A program made the translations under genes and the position numbers. 64,000 bases of DNA from Melampsora larici-populina 98AG31 (Eukaryota > Basidiomycota > Pucciniomycetes > Pucciniales > Melampsoraceae), in NCBI RefSeq assembly GCF_000204055.1, contig NW_006768775.1:186001-250000 (forward strand), written 5' to 3'. A model generated the notes under the pieces. It ran no database searches, had not been told where the DNA came from, and was given only the letters and a program-made list of their open reading frames with translations. Positions 50,045 to 60,800 of this stretch are shown in pieces. Position 1 is the stretch's first letter; every line of letters begins with the position of its first letter.

Positions 50045-50589
50045 CTTCTTCTTGCTAATTGATTTACAAAAATCTGATGAGTACTATACGAGTCGGTTTA
50101 GTGAGGTCGAACGCCAATAAAACATCTGCGCTGACGGCGACGCAGTGTATCAATTTTTCAGACGGTATAACAGCTTTCAAAAGGCAAGTATAGACCTCTG
50201 ACACAAGAAGCTTGATTCAAACTTCTGCGCTGGTCCACCGGATCTCAACTAATTGCGTGAACACATCTGCGTGAGCCTTTATGAAGGGGTATTTGATCAG
50301 GTGGGAGAATTTCACATTCACTTTTAGGATTGAACACTAATTGGAATTATTTTTTATTTCTTCGGGATGATTAATGATTGTCATATAAATGCCAATTAAT
50401 TATGGCAAAAAAATACATTATTCCATTTGGGAGAGTGTTTAAATCCTGACAGTGACTGAGTCATTCACATTTGGTGTAAGTAGGATTCAAAGGTGGTGTA
50501 TCTTTGAATTTTACCAATGTTTCCATTTTACTTCAACTGTGTAAAAAATACCGGTGTAAAAAAACTAAATGTATGAATCAAAAAAAAAA
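50045..50589. other. 5' flank of copy B
   Basis: No gene. At 50215-50252 lies a diverged copy of the stretch at 19215-19252 (shared core CTGCGCTG.TCC.CCGGATC). The flank does not show the 280-bp block found before copy A. Confidence 0.45.
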
Positions 50590-50745
50590 GGATCCCGGTA
50601 TCCCCACCGCCCCCTCCCTTTCACAGCTAGTGAAAGCATTACTTACCAGTGACACAAGCTGTGACAGTATTGTCCAGCCGCACTGAAAGGTCTCTGGATT
50701 TTGTTTTCTCAAGTTTGCTCGGTATGAATAGCACTTAAAACAAGG
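50590..50745 (+). repeat. 150-bp repeat, copy 1
   Basis: Runs from GGATCCCGGTATCCCCACC through ACAGCTAGTGAAAGCATTACTTACC and TCTCAAGTTTGCTC to TAGCACTTAAAAC. An inverted, nearly identical copy lies at 51457-51609. A third copy follows directly in tandem. Confidence 0.8.
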
Positions 50746-50898
50746 ATCCCGGTATCCCCACCACCCCCCCTTGGTAGCCCCACCACCCCCTCCCTATCAC
50801 AGCTAGTGAAAGCCTTACTTACCAGTGAAACAAGCTGTGACAGTAATGTCCAGTCGCACTGAAGGGTCTCTGGATTTTGTTTTCTCAAGTTTGCTCAC
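50746..50898 (+). repeat. 150-bp repeat, copy 2
   Basis: Tandem, more diverged copy of the preceding repeat, with an extra C-rich CCACCACCCCCC insertion near its start. It ends at TCTCAAGTTTGCTCACAAAAG, where the similarity to copy 1 stops. Confidence 0.75.
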
Positions 50899-51181
50899 AA
50901 AAGATCCTCTTGGCTCAGCGATTCCATCATTCAATTAGAATCAAGTATTGAATATGAATAACTGGATGACTTGAATCAATATTACTCCAACCAATTGAAA
51001 AAGACGACCAATTGAAAACCAAGATTGAAGATCAGTGAGTCAGACCAATTCAAAATCAATGTACCAGAACAATCGATTTTTTTAGTGTCATCAACTGTGT
51101 ATTTGAAGGATCAATAGCTCTTTTTAGCTGGCAAAGGTTTATTATCTTCAATGACTCAATCACAACATTCATTATCAGAGA

Positions 51182-51313
51182 NNNNNNNNNNNNNNNNNNN
51201 NNNNNNNNNNNNNNNNNNNNNNNNNNNNNNNNNNNNNNNNNNNNNNNNNNNNNNNNNNNNNNNNNNNNNNNNNNNNNNNNNNNNNNNNNNNNNNNNNNNN
51301 NNNNNNNNNNNNN
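51182..51313. other. Run of 132 N (assembly gap)
   Basis: Undetermined bases between the direct and inverted copies of the 150-bp repeat. The true length of the missing sequence is unknown. Confidence 0.99.
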
Positions 51314-51456
51314 ACCAAGGAAATTAGTAACCCAAACTAGTAGTCGCATCAAATTCTCTAGAAGTTGGTATCAAAATTTTGATTCATGAGGAGGTAGTGA
51401 ACCAGTAGAAGCTAAATGCTTTTGGGAAGGTTGATTAGCTGATGTGTGCTTTAAAA

Positions 51457-51609
51457 TTGTTTTAAGTGCTATTCATACCGAGCAAACTTGAGAAAACAAA
51501 ATCCAGAGACCTTTCAGTGCGGCTGGACAATACTGTCACAGCTTGTGTCACTGGTAAGTAATGCTTTCACTAGCTGTGATAGGGAGGGGGTGGTGGGGAT
51601 ACCGGGATC
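51457..51609 (-). repeat. 150-bp repeat, inverted copy 3
   Basis: Reverse complement of copy 1 with only a few differences, ending GGTATC/GGGATCC. With copies 1 and 2 it brackets the N run, so the interval 50590-51609 may be one element with long terminal inverted repeats. Confidence 0.8.
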
Positions 51610-52101
51610 CAAAAAAAACTTGATCACTTGGAAATTGGAAATTAGAAATTATACTCTAGAACTTAAATGATGAAGATTCCATTTTCCCAAACTGTTGAAC
51701 CACACACACAATCTCCACTTTCCATTCCAATTCACACTAATTGCGAGTTGGCTAAAAAGCTGAGGGAATGCTAATGTTAGCTAAAGAAGAGATAACAATC
51801 TCTATGACCGATGAGAGCAGTAAATACCTGCTCGAAGTAAAGGTAGAAATCGGTGAAGAAAGAGAAACAAAAAGTAGAGCAAAGCAACACCAATTTATAC
51901 CAACAAACGGTCAACAAGGAAACATAGCATAACCATAACGAAAACAAAGATGATATCATAAGATGATTAAGATGATGACATCATTGATTTGAGATGAGTA
52001 ATGAATCAGTAAAGGATCACATCTTAAGAATAGATAACCCAAATAACACTACTTCAATTACACTGATCTTCCCAATACCCTTTATGATTTTCAAACCCAA
52101 G
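51610..52101. other. Spacer before the Ngaro-like element
   Basis: AT-rich, with no gene recognised. The probable outer end of the Ngaro-like element is near 52100. Confidence 0.4.
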
Positions 52102-52225
52102 GGAATGGGTTTGGCGCGGTGTGGCAAGGTGCAAGAGTGGCTACCAAAGTGGGCCTGGGCCCGGAATTCATTTCCCCCACAAACGCAACCAGATAAGCAG
52201 GGAGAAAAAGGAAAAAAGACAACAC
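52102..52225 (-). repeat. Split direct repeat, distal copy
   Basis: Shares 124 bp with 52630-52753 with only about three differences. Begins GGAATGGGTTTGGCGCGG and ends in an A-rich run followed by CAC. Interpreted as B2, the outermost end of the Ngaro-like element. Confidence 0.7.
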
Positions 52226-52629
52226 ATGAGGGCGGTTTATGACTATTTCTACATTTTGTTGCTAAGGGTGTAGGCGGGCGGGCAATAATTTTTTTTTTCA
52301 GTATTAGATGTATTGAAGAACTTGGATGAAACTTCTGCTATACTGTATTTAGACGTATTTTTTGAGTGGAAATTTGAAGAGGAAAGTTGAAACAATTTTT
52401 TGTAAAAAGATTTGTTAATTTTCTGGGACAAACGGAATCGAGACTGGATCAAAAGAGAGAGGGGGTTTGAAAGAACCCCATCGGAGCTGCGTCCCAAATT
52501 CTAATGGAGCTCATTTGCGAGTCGTGACACGATCCCGCTGTTTCCTTGGTGGAGCCAATTGCACTTCTTGCTTGGATGACCCACGCCTTCACCCATTCCC
52601 TTTAGTCAACTCTGTGAGCCAACTTCCAA

Positions 52630-52753
52630 GGAATGGGTTTGGCGCGGTGTGGCAAGGTGCAAGAGTGGCTACCAAAGTGGGCCTGGGCCCGGAATTCATT
52701 TCCCCCACAAACGCAACCAGATAGGCAGGGAGAAAAAGGAAAAAAGACGGCAC
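52630..52753 (-). repeat. Split direct repeat, proximal copy
   Basis: Same 124-bp sequence, offset by 528 bp from the distal copy. Interpreted as B1, with the intervening 52226-52629 as A2. Confidence 0.7.
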
Positions 52754-53263
52754 GACCACCCTTGTATATAAAGGGTGATGGTGATGGTAGAGATAAGATT
52801 TTGATGAGCGACAAAGTCGCAGTGGTCGGACGTCTCTCTTTGGTTGTTTTTTGAAAAGGATCATCCTGCGACAATTGGATGTAATACTTGTCAGCGATTA
52901 GTTATACCCTTTTCCACTGGAATTGGGCTCACTAGTGTATGGATAACCTGCTGTAGGGCTTCCAGGGCGGCGCACGGCGCTTGAACTGAAACTGTTCCTG
53001 TAGGATCAGAATCGTCAGCCGGTGTGGCTACTACCGTCAAAGACTGTAGGCTTACCTGGGCTGGAAGCATGAGGTCGCCTGTGGCGTCTCGTGAACTTGA
53101 TGGGAACGTGTTCGAGGAGACTGTGTTCGAAGAACAAGACTCGTTAGCTGCTGACGACGTGCTTTTGTGGAGCAGTTACGTACCTGAGCTGACTACGGCT
53201 GGTGCCACCGTGTGTCTGCGTGCGTGTGATTGAAACTGTTCTAACATTGACTGTGTAGATTGG

Positions 53264-54342
53264 TTACGAGTCAGGACGCATACTGACGAGGAATGAATCA
53301 TAGATTTGATTTGGACTTACGGGAGCAACCCCTGGGAAGATTAACTGCTCCCCCAACGTCTCGCCGATCACAGGCATGTGGGTTTCGCGAACTTGCATGT
53401 TCAGCGCTGGGTGGCACCTGATGTAAAGCTTGAAAGCCTCCAAGGACCACCTTCCCATTGCTTGAATCGAATCCAGCGGCATGCCGGCTTGAGATAGCGC
53501 CGTCGCTCCACCGGCTCATAGCGAATGTCCTGAGCGCGTGGTGTTGAAGACGGATTGCATTTGTGATATGAACCAGGAGCGTGCTGGCAGAGATCCGTTG
53601 GCTCGCACGAGCAGGAACAGGTGTGATGGAAAGCGTTTGTCGCGGTTGACGACGTACGTAGTCAGGGCGGAAATTGGGCAGATGGCGCTGTTTTCGCAGC
53701 GGATGATGACCACTGGGCTGCCTTTGTAAAGTGGGTTGCCTTTGTGATACGGGAGGTTATATGAGGCAGCTCTGCCGCACGTCGATATGATAAGGGAAGA
53801 GCGTCTGATCACTTTCTTGGATTTCTAAGCAATATTTGATCTGGGACTACCAATTTGCCAAGATGATGCAGGCCGAAAAATCCAAGGCCGAGGATGGCTC
53901 GGAAGAGTAAGTCATTGAAGGATGAGTCGAATGATTGGTAAGCGAGGTGCATGTTGATTAAGGTGAAAGCTGGGGCTTGTTTGGTCGCGACTGAAAACAT
54001 TTTTTTGACTCCTCGCACGGTGCTTTTAATTTGTTCGGATGAGCGTGCGATGTCGACCATTGGGAACTGTTTACGATAAACGTATGAAATTCCGGTCAAG
54101 TATTTTTTAACGGTACCGGGTTTGATTTTTCTGGCTGTGACGGTGATAACATGTGCTAAGTTTTCTTCATTTGGGTCGAGGGGTCTATTGTGATCTTTGC
54201 AGAATTGTGCAAATTTTTTAGTGCCACATTCGTATTTCTTTTTGGAAGCGGGTTCGAGGTGGTTGCTAATGTCTTCGGCGTTCAAAGCTTCGCAATTTTC
54301 AAAGGATCTGAAAGTTTCTGTGGTTTTTGGTTTCGGCGGCAT
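53264..54342 (-). pseudogene. Tyrosine recombinase of the Ngaro-like element, inactivated
   Basis: Frame 54342-53809 encodes the SAM-like N-terminal domain (SKKKYECGTKKFAQFC, then KKYLTGISYVYRKQF) and the first catalytic box. The protein continues in another frame (53812-53516) and, after an in-frame TGA at 53514-53516, in 53513-53264 with AGGATALSQAGM and the nucleophile-Tyr segment GRWSLEAFKLYIRCHP. Lesions: a 1-bp frameshift at about 53810, a TGA where the HxxR Arg is expected (GHSL then stop then AGGAT), and HHLGKL where the family normally has R-LGEL in box I. A GTAAGT donor at about 53322 suggests further short 3' exons in the active ancestor. Recombination activity must be lost. Confidence 0.8.
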
Positions 54343-54407
54343 GTTGGATGAAAGACAAGATGAAAGAAAAACGAAAGAAAATTTTTTTTGTGCGATTTTT
54401 GAGAAGA

Positions 54408-55238
54408 TTAATTTTTTACTCCTTCATCGAGGTGTTGAGGGATGGATGGGAGGTTAATGTGAGATGACTTTGGGAGGAGTTTTCTGATGCCCTTTAGAGA
54501 GGCCCGCGATAGAGCGTCGGTGATGACGTTTCTGTCGCCTGAGACATGTCTCACCTTGACATCGATGGAGTTCTTGAGCAGGGCCGTAACCACGTGCTTG
54601 AAGAGTGGTCTTATTGAACTAATTGCGTTATGCAAAGAGAAAAAGTAGCAAACTGATTCCGAGTCCGTGAAGATCAGCACCCTTCTGGGTTTGTGTTGGA
54701 TTGATAGGTCTATTGCTGTGAGAACCGCGAGAAGCTCTGCCCAATAGATTGCTCGAGCGGGTGGCGGAATTTTGAGACTCCACATTTGACCCGCGAACGG
54801 TTCCCAAACTCCAATGCCGGTCGTGCAGGCATCACAGAAATAAGTCCTGTCGGCTGAGCCCAGTTCCCAATGTAATGAGTTTAGTATCATCCTGCCGTCC
54901 CAGTGTTGAAAAGCTTCCGCGAGCCAAAGAAGGTCATCTTTGGTTGATTTATTCAGAGGGACTCCGGCGTTTCTCAGATTTTTTCCCGTGATCTTGTCCC
55001 ACGACGACTGTAATGACCATCTGCCCAAGGGGAACACATTTAGCGCCCAGTTGGCCCAGCCCGTTAGGCGCTGCCACTCGACTAGCGGCTGTGATCTGCT
55101 GCTCGCGAAATATTGTAGTTCAGCTACCAATGTCGAGTGTTTTTCTTCTGAAAGGGAGATGCTGAGTTGGTCGCAGTGAATTACGTGTCTGATGACTTCT
55201 AGTTTCAATCCCCATAGCTGCTCCTCCCTATGAGTCAA
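54408..55238 (-). pseudogene. RT C-terminus and RNase H of the Ngaro-like element
   Basis: A 276-codon frame. Seen: the RT connection region (LWGLKLEVIRHVIHCDQ, GWANWALNVFPLGRWSL) and an RNase H domain with D in YFCDACTTG, E in IYWAELLAVLTA, D in IFTDSESV, and the H...D ending VRHVSGDRNVITDALSR. The RT fingers and palm are absent because the frame meets a stop at the Copia-1 LTR boundary. Only the 5' truncation disables it; the remaining frame is intact. Confidence 0.8.
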
Positions 55239-55408
55239 TCACGGTAAAAGCAATATGTCGTAAGTAAGAGATTGCTTTAGTGATGAAGAAAGGGTTTGAA
55301 AACATCTTTATTTCTGACAGCACAAACATGAAAACAACACACATAACATGTACAGTGAAGATAGAAATGATGATGAGAGAAAACTACAAAAGAGAAAAGC
55401 TTACCTAA

Positions 55409-55482
55409 GAGTCAATCACGGTAAAAGCAATACATCGTAAGTAAGAGATTGCTTTAGTGATGAAGAAAGGGTTTGAAAACAT
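55409..55482. repeat. 73-bp direct repeat within the Copia-1 LTR
   Basis: Nearly identical to 55232-55305, differing mainly at TACATCGT versus TATGTCGT. The two copies lie about 177 bp apart. It may be an LTR-internal duplication. Confidence 0.75.
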
Positions 55483-55702
55483 GAGGATCAAACCCTTGTG
55501 AAGACTCATAGGTGCTTTTAAAGACAGAAAAACAAGACACTGCTAAGAGTTAAGAGAAACATACGAGTAACTGTAAGAGAGAAAATCAAATATTGAAAGA
55601 GGAAATACAAATGCTAAGATCAGCAGATCTATCAGGAACAACATGACAAATTGAGATATTTCATCTCTCAAATGCTCATCCTACTACAACCAACATTCCC
55701 CC

Positions 55703-56191
55703 CTAACTTGTGCAGTCACACACAGAAACCTGCCCACAGCATCGCTCAAAAACATCAATTGATAAAGGTTTAGTTAGAAAATCGGCCGGCGTAGCAGTTG
55801 TTGAAACATGAGTAGTCACGATGTTCTTCAATTTGATGTGGTCACAAATGAAATGATATCTAACGTCAATGTGCTTAGATCTTTCATTTATTACGGGTTC
55901 TTTTGATAATAATACAGTGCCGCGATTGTCGTTGAAGAGTTGAATAGCATCACCGACAGACGATATGCTAACCGCTGAAACAGGAATGTTGAGGTCTTGA
56001 AACAACAATTTGAACCAAATAGCTTGTCGCGCCCAATCAGAGACTGACATATATTCTGCCTCGGTAGTAGAGAGGGCAGTGGATTTTTGTCGACGACTTC
56101 TCCAAGAGATGATAGCGTTACCAAATGTGAACAAATAACCAGTGACGGATCGACGATCATTGATGTCATTGGCGTAATCGGCATCCGCAAA
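55703..56191 (-). pseudogene. Copia RNase H, 5'-truncated
   Basis: Frame open from the Copia-2 LTR junction. Seen: FADADYANDINDRRSVTGY, IISWRSRRQKSTALSTTEAEYMSVSD, NDNRGTVLLSKEP, RSKHIDVRYHFICDHI and ADFLTKPL, the standard end of Ty1/copia pol. It is broken only by the Copia-2 insertion at its 5' side. Confidence 0.88.
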
Positions 56192-56849
56192 TGTTATGAT
56201 TATGTCAAATCACCGTTGCTATGATTCGATCATTGATGTACTGACCTGACCTGATTAAATGCTGTGTTGCTGTGTGTCCTGAATTTGTGTGCTGCTGACT
56301 GATGTTGCTGACCGAATGATGTACAATTACGTCACTGATATGTTTCTACTTATAATATGATTGTGTTCGACTCAGAAGGTTTTCTTCTTCCTCACCAAAA
56401 AGATCTCATCAATCATATTTATCTTTTTCTCTGTCATCAGTTTCTTTTGATCGTCTAAACGTTGTGACCTTTTCGATTAAGTCCTAACAAGCTCAATACT
56501 ACACGACAATCCCCTTCAACTACAAAACCAAATCTAAATCAAACTTGAACAATTCGCCAAAAGGAAGGAGGTATAATCAATTTCAATTATGTTCTTATAA
56601 TTACAAATCGTTATCATTGAGGTTTCTTCTTATCTAACTCTAAATTTCACTCTATCAATGTAGACTCCTTTTTGGCTACTTTGTTTGATTTAAATCTCGT
56701 GTTATAAGTTGAATCTCTACCTGTGTAGTTTTTGTTAAGGTACTCAATTTCTCTTTTTCATTTATCAAATGTTTCGTTCTATTTTTACTTTTAAGAAATT
56801 AAATATATACATTTGACCTAAATAAAGAGAGATCTCACCATTTACTACA
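56192..56849 (+). repeat. Copia-2 5' LTR
   Basis: Begins TGTTATGATT and ends ACTACA, the TG...CA ends expected of LTRs, immediately before a primer-binding-like site. About 658 bp. The 3' end was placed by the PBS because the 3' LTR is incomplete. Confidence 0.75.
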
Positions 56850-56863
56850 TGGTAGCAAGAGAC
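56850..56863 (+). other. Probable primer-binding site
   Basis: TGGTAGCAAGAGAC directly follows the 5' LTR. It resembles the TGGTATCAGAGC type of Copia PBS, which pairs with initiator-Met tRNA. The match is partial. Confidence 0.5.
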
Positions 56864-56922
56864 TCCTCTTGGCAAATTATATTTTAATTCTTAACATTCG
56901 TAGTTTCTAGGACTAAATCGAA

Positions 56923-57852
56923 ATGTCGCAGCCGACTTTCTCAAGCAAACAGACTGAGAAAGCCGATAAAGATGAAGATTCTTCGTCCGATTCCGATACT
57001 CATCATTCTTCAAAAGTCAAAATAACCAAGTTGACTCGAAAGAACTGGCATGAGTGGCAGATTTGTTTTGAAAACATTCTCGTCGCCAAAGGCTATGACG
57101 ATCTTTTGGATGAAAAATGGATCAAATCCAACACCGACAAACCCGCTTTCAAACGCAAAAACGCTTGGGCAATCAACAAACTCTTCGAAACTGTTTCACT
57201 CGAACTTCGCTCAATTTTGCTTAAAAACAGCAAAAGTTTTCACGACGCCTACGTTGCGTTATCCAAATCCTGTGGTGTATCCTCCATTCTAATGATCGGA
57301 ATGAAGGTGCAAAATTGGATGGCTGTTTGCTATATTCCTGGAGGTTCCATCCAAGAACATTGTGATCTATTCTCTGGAATATATACTTCCATCTCTGCCT
57401 CATTGGCTTCCACTACTCCTCAAGTCTTAACTATTTCGACTGAACTTGCTGCGATTTTCTTCTTATTAAGTTTTAATGACGACGAAAGCTTAACTCCTCT
57501 AATTCAAAATTTTTGGGATCTTAAACCTTTCAGCTTTGAAACCTGTTACGACAAAATGATTATGGAACATAATCGTCGCGACTCACAAGAAACAGATGTC
57601 ATCAATTTTTCTCGTGTTAAAGGCAAGAAGGTCGATAAGCCCAGTACATCTACTCCACCCTATAAATCTCCTTCTCAATCCTTTAACCCTAAAAGTATAG
57701 TGACAACAAAAAAGCCTTTTGTGAAGAACTTTGAATCTATCGATGAAAAAGTCGCCCGACTCGTTGCTCAACACTTATCTCAACACAAATCATCTGAAGC
57801 ACATCACGTTCAAGATTCCTCTGATTCCGATGAACACGCTGATCACATTTGA
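56923..57852 (+). CDS. Copia-2 gag
   Basis: 309 codons ending in TGA. Seen: the Copia gag core (KLTRKNWHEWQICFENILVAKGYDDLL), a Ser/Asp-rich N-terminus, and a Lys/Ser/Pro-rich C-terminal half. No CX2CX4HX4C zinc knuckle is visible, which is unusual for Copia gag; the basic tail may bind RNA instead. The following pol frame is the same frame, separated only by the TGA at 57850-57852. This means either readthrough or a nonsense mutation. Confidence 0.85.
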   Translation: MSQPTFSSKQTEKADKDEDSSSDSDTHHSSKVKITKLTRKNWHEWQICFENILVAKGYDDLLDEKWIKSNTDKPAFKRKNAWAINKLFETVSLELRSILLKNSKSFHDAYVALSKSCGVSSILMIGMKVQNWMAVCYIPGGSIQEHCDLFSGIYTSISASLASTTPQVLTISTELAAIFFLLSFNDDESLTPLIQNFWDLKPFSFETCYDKMIMEHNRRDSQETDVINFSRVKGKKVDKPSTSTPPYKSPSQSFNPKSIVTTKKPFVKNFESIDEKVARLVAQHLSQHKSSEAHHVQDSSDSDEHADHI

Positions 57853-60800
57853 GACTCTCATGATGAAGATGTTGAAGATACTGGTTTCATGCTCACTGAC
57901 ACTGTCAACTATCTCGGTGCAGAAAAACTTCAACTTGTTTACGATTCTGGTGCCACCAAATCCACTGTCAACAATCTCGAACTACTTATTGACCCAGTTC
58001 CAATCACCAAATCCCTCAATACCTATGGAGGAGCCGTTTCGATTTCACACGTTGGAAAGCTTAATTTTGGAGGAACTATCATTCATCCGGTATATTACTC
58101 TGAAAGCGGACCAAGGAATCTGATCTCAACAACTCAACTCGAAGATCATGGAATGAACGTTATTCATTCTCATCGAAAAGTTCAAATCCGACTTGGCGAA
58201 AAAATCATCTTTAGATTTTACCGCGAAGGTGACTTGTATGTTTCAAGAACCACATCGTCTTTGAACATGGCTCAAGAAATAAATCTGGCCGAGCCAAAGG
58301 ATTGGCACATCATATTAGGCCATCCTTTGGACATCTACTTAAAAAATTTTCTCAAACTGAACAACATCAACTCGTCAGCCGTCATAGACAGTACGGGATG
58401 TCTCATTTGTCTCCGTTGTAAAATGAAACGCTCTCCTCATTCCAATCCTATTCCTAGTGCATCCAAACCTTTTGAAAAAATTCATTCTGATATCCTTCAA
58501 ATCACTCCAATTACCGGTCAAGGCTTCAAGTATATTCTTGTCTTGATCGATGATTTCTCAAGGTTCAATCGGATCTATTTGCTAAAAAAGAAGTCCGAAG
58601 CTCCTAACCGTATCCTACACTACGTGGCTGAAATAAAATCAAAAACCGGCTCCAACCCCGCGTACTTTCACTCTGATCGTGGCGGTGAATTCACTTCAAC
58701 ATTTCTCATTAATGAATTCGCTAGGTTGGGTATATCAATTGAACAAGGACCGGCTAACTCACCAGAAACAAATGGTCTTGCCAAACGATTTAACCAGACT
58801 TTACTAGTTAAGATGAGATGTATCTTGGCTCAGTCATCAGTTCCAACTAACTTCTGGGACGAAGCTGCAAGATATGCATCACAACTTATTAATATACTTC
58901 CCTCTAAACCTTTGAAATGGGTTTCTCCGGTCAGTGTACTTAATGATCTTAACCTCAGTATTGAACCGGTTCGCAAGCTTACCAATTTAATTCCGTTCGG
59001 TTTAAAAGTTTTTGTTCGACAACAAAATGAGTCAAAAATTCAACCCCCATCTGTGTCCATGTTGTTTCTCGGCTACGAGCCATTCTCAGACGCCGCTCGA
59101 TTTCTAAACCTCAAAAATTGCCATATAGTGATAAGTCGGGATTACTCGCCTTCACCCATGAATTTTCCTTACACTTCAGAATCATCAGTAAAAAAACCTG
59201 TGGAAACATTACCAGATCGAAAAATAACTTACAAATCTGAAAATGTGGTCATAAATCTCAAACCTTTGAAGCAAATTACCGCTACTGCTACCAGTACCCC
59301 GGCAATGCCTTCACCCGCCCAGTCCCCGATCATTCCACCACTCGATAAGCCAACTGAAGCCCCTTCGAAAAAATCACATCACACTTACATCCCTTATGAA
59401 GACAAAGCGCCGAAAGACATTTCATCAAAGATTGACACTTCCAACATTTTGAAATCAACTCGCCGTCAAAAACCTGAACCTCCTGAAGAACTCGAAGAAG
59501 AACTCGAAGTACATCTAGCAATCGATGTAAGTCTGAGAAACGCCTTGAACAATCCTGATGAAGCTCCAAAATGGAAAGAAGCTATGCAGAGTGAATTCAA
59601 CTCTTTAATCTCAAAAGAAACTGGTACTCTTGTCCCGCCGCCATCACACGACAAAATCATTGGAGGTATGTGGCGCCTGAAGAAAAAGCTGAATGAATTT
59701 GGCGAAACTTCTCGTTTCAAAGCAAGATGGGTGTGTTTAGGAAATGATCAAGACGAAGGAATCCATTACTTCCGAACCTACGCATCAGTAGCTCGTAATG
59801 AATCTTTTAAACTCCTACTCGTTCTGACCGTTCAAAACAGGTACTATGCTTTTCAATTTGATATTGAAACAGCATTCTTAGAAGGTCTTATCGACGCTCC
59901 CATTTACGTCTCTCAAGTAAGTGGATTTGAAGAAATTGGACGAGAACATTTTGTCTGGTTGTTGTACAAATCGCTCTACGGAACTAAACAAGCTCCTCGA
60001 CGATGGAAAGCCAAGCTAGTAGAGGTGCTACTTACCGCTGGTATGGTATCGTCCCAGGGTGACGAATCTCTCTTTGTAAACAACGACAAAACGATGTTTC
60101 TTCATATTCACGTTGATGACGGATTTGTTGTAAGCAAAGACAAAAGCCTAATTCAACAACTTTTCACCGATTTGAAAAAAGCGTTCACCATGAAGATCAA
60201 AGAGAAGCCAACTCAACATCTCGGATACAGTCTTGACTGGAAGAAGGATGGATCCATTCTACTTCATCAAACCGACTTCGCTAAGAAGACTCTTGACCGT
60301 TTCGAAATGAGCGACTGCAATTCGATCAAAACCCCTGCTCCAATGAATATTCACGCTCTTGTTGCAAGTCAAGGAGATTCAGTGAAAGTACTCACCTGCC
60401 AACAGGCTCTCGGCATGTTCAATCATCTAGCTCTTCATACTCGACCAGATCTAACCTTCACTGTCAATTTACTCACTCAGTTTGCTACTAACCCCAACAC
60501 ATTTCACTGGTCCGCAATCTGTCATCTATTCAGGTATTTGAAAGGAACATTATCAATGGGTTTACACTACACTGCATCGACTGATAATCAACCAGAATTG
60601 TGCGGTTGGGCAGATGCCGATTACGCCACGTCATTTGTTACCAAAAAGTCAACCTCCGGATTCACTCTCACACTATACAACAATCCTATCTGCTGGACTA
60701 CTAAGAAACAATCCGTCGTCGCACAATCAACAACTGAAGCCGAATACATTTCCTCCAACAAATGTGCTAAGCAACTACGCTGGATGTCAATTCTGATGAC

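Larger units (their letters stand above)
52102..55238 (-). mobile_element. Truncated Ngaro/DIRS-like tyrosine-recombinase retroelement
   Basis: Read on the minus strand it carries an RT tail plus RNase H (55238-54408), then a tyrosine recombinase (54342 to about 53264). Next come two 124-bp direct copies (52753-52630 and 52225-52102) separated by about 400 bp. RT-RH followed by YR is the hallmark of DIRS-type retroelements. The absence of a methyltransferase segment between RH and YR, and the direct (not inverted) 3' repeats, fit Ngaro/PAT-like split direct repeats (B1-A2-B2). The 5' part, with most of RT and the left repeat, is missing, cut at the Copia-1 boundary near 55240. Confidence 0.7.
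55240..56191 (-). mobile_element. Copia-1 fragment (3' end of pol and LTR)
   Basis: On the minus strand: the end of a Copia RNase H (to 55703), a purine tract AGGGGGGAA, then an LTR starting TGTTGG at 55695 and running towards about 55240. The LTR contains a 73-bp direct repeat (55232-55305 and 55409-55482) including GAGTCAATCACGGTAAAAGCAA. The upstream part of pol is missing, because Copia-2 is inserted at 56191/56192 and no Copia-1 sequence is recognisable on its other side. Confidence 0.75.
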
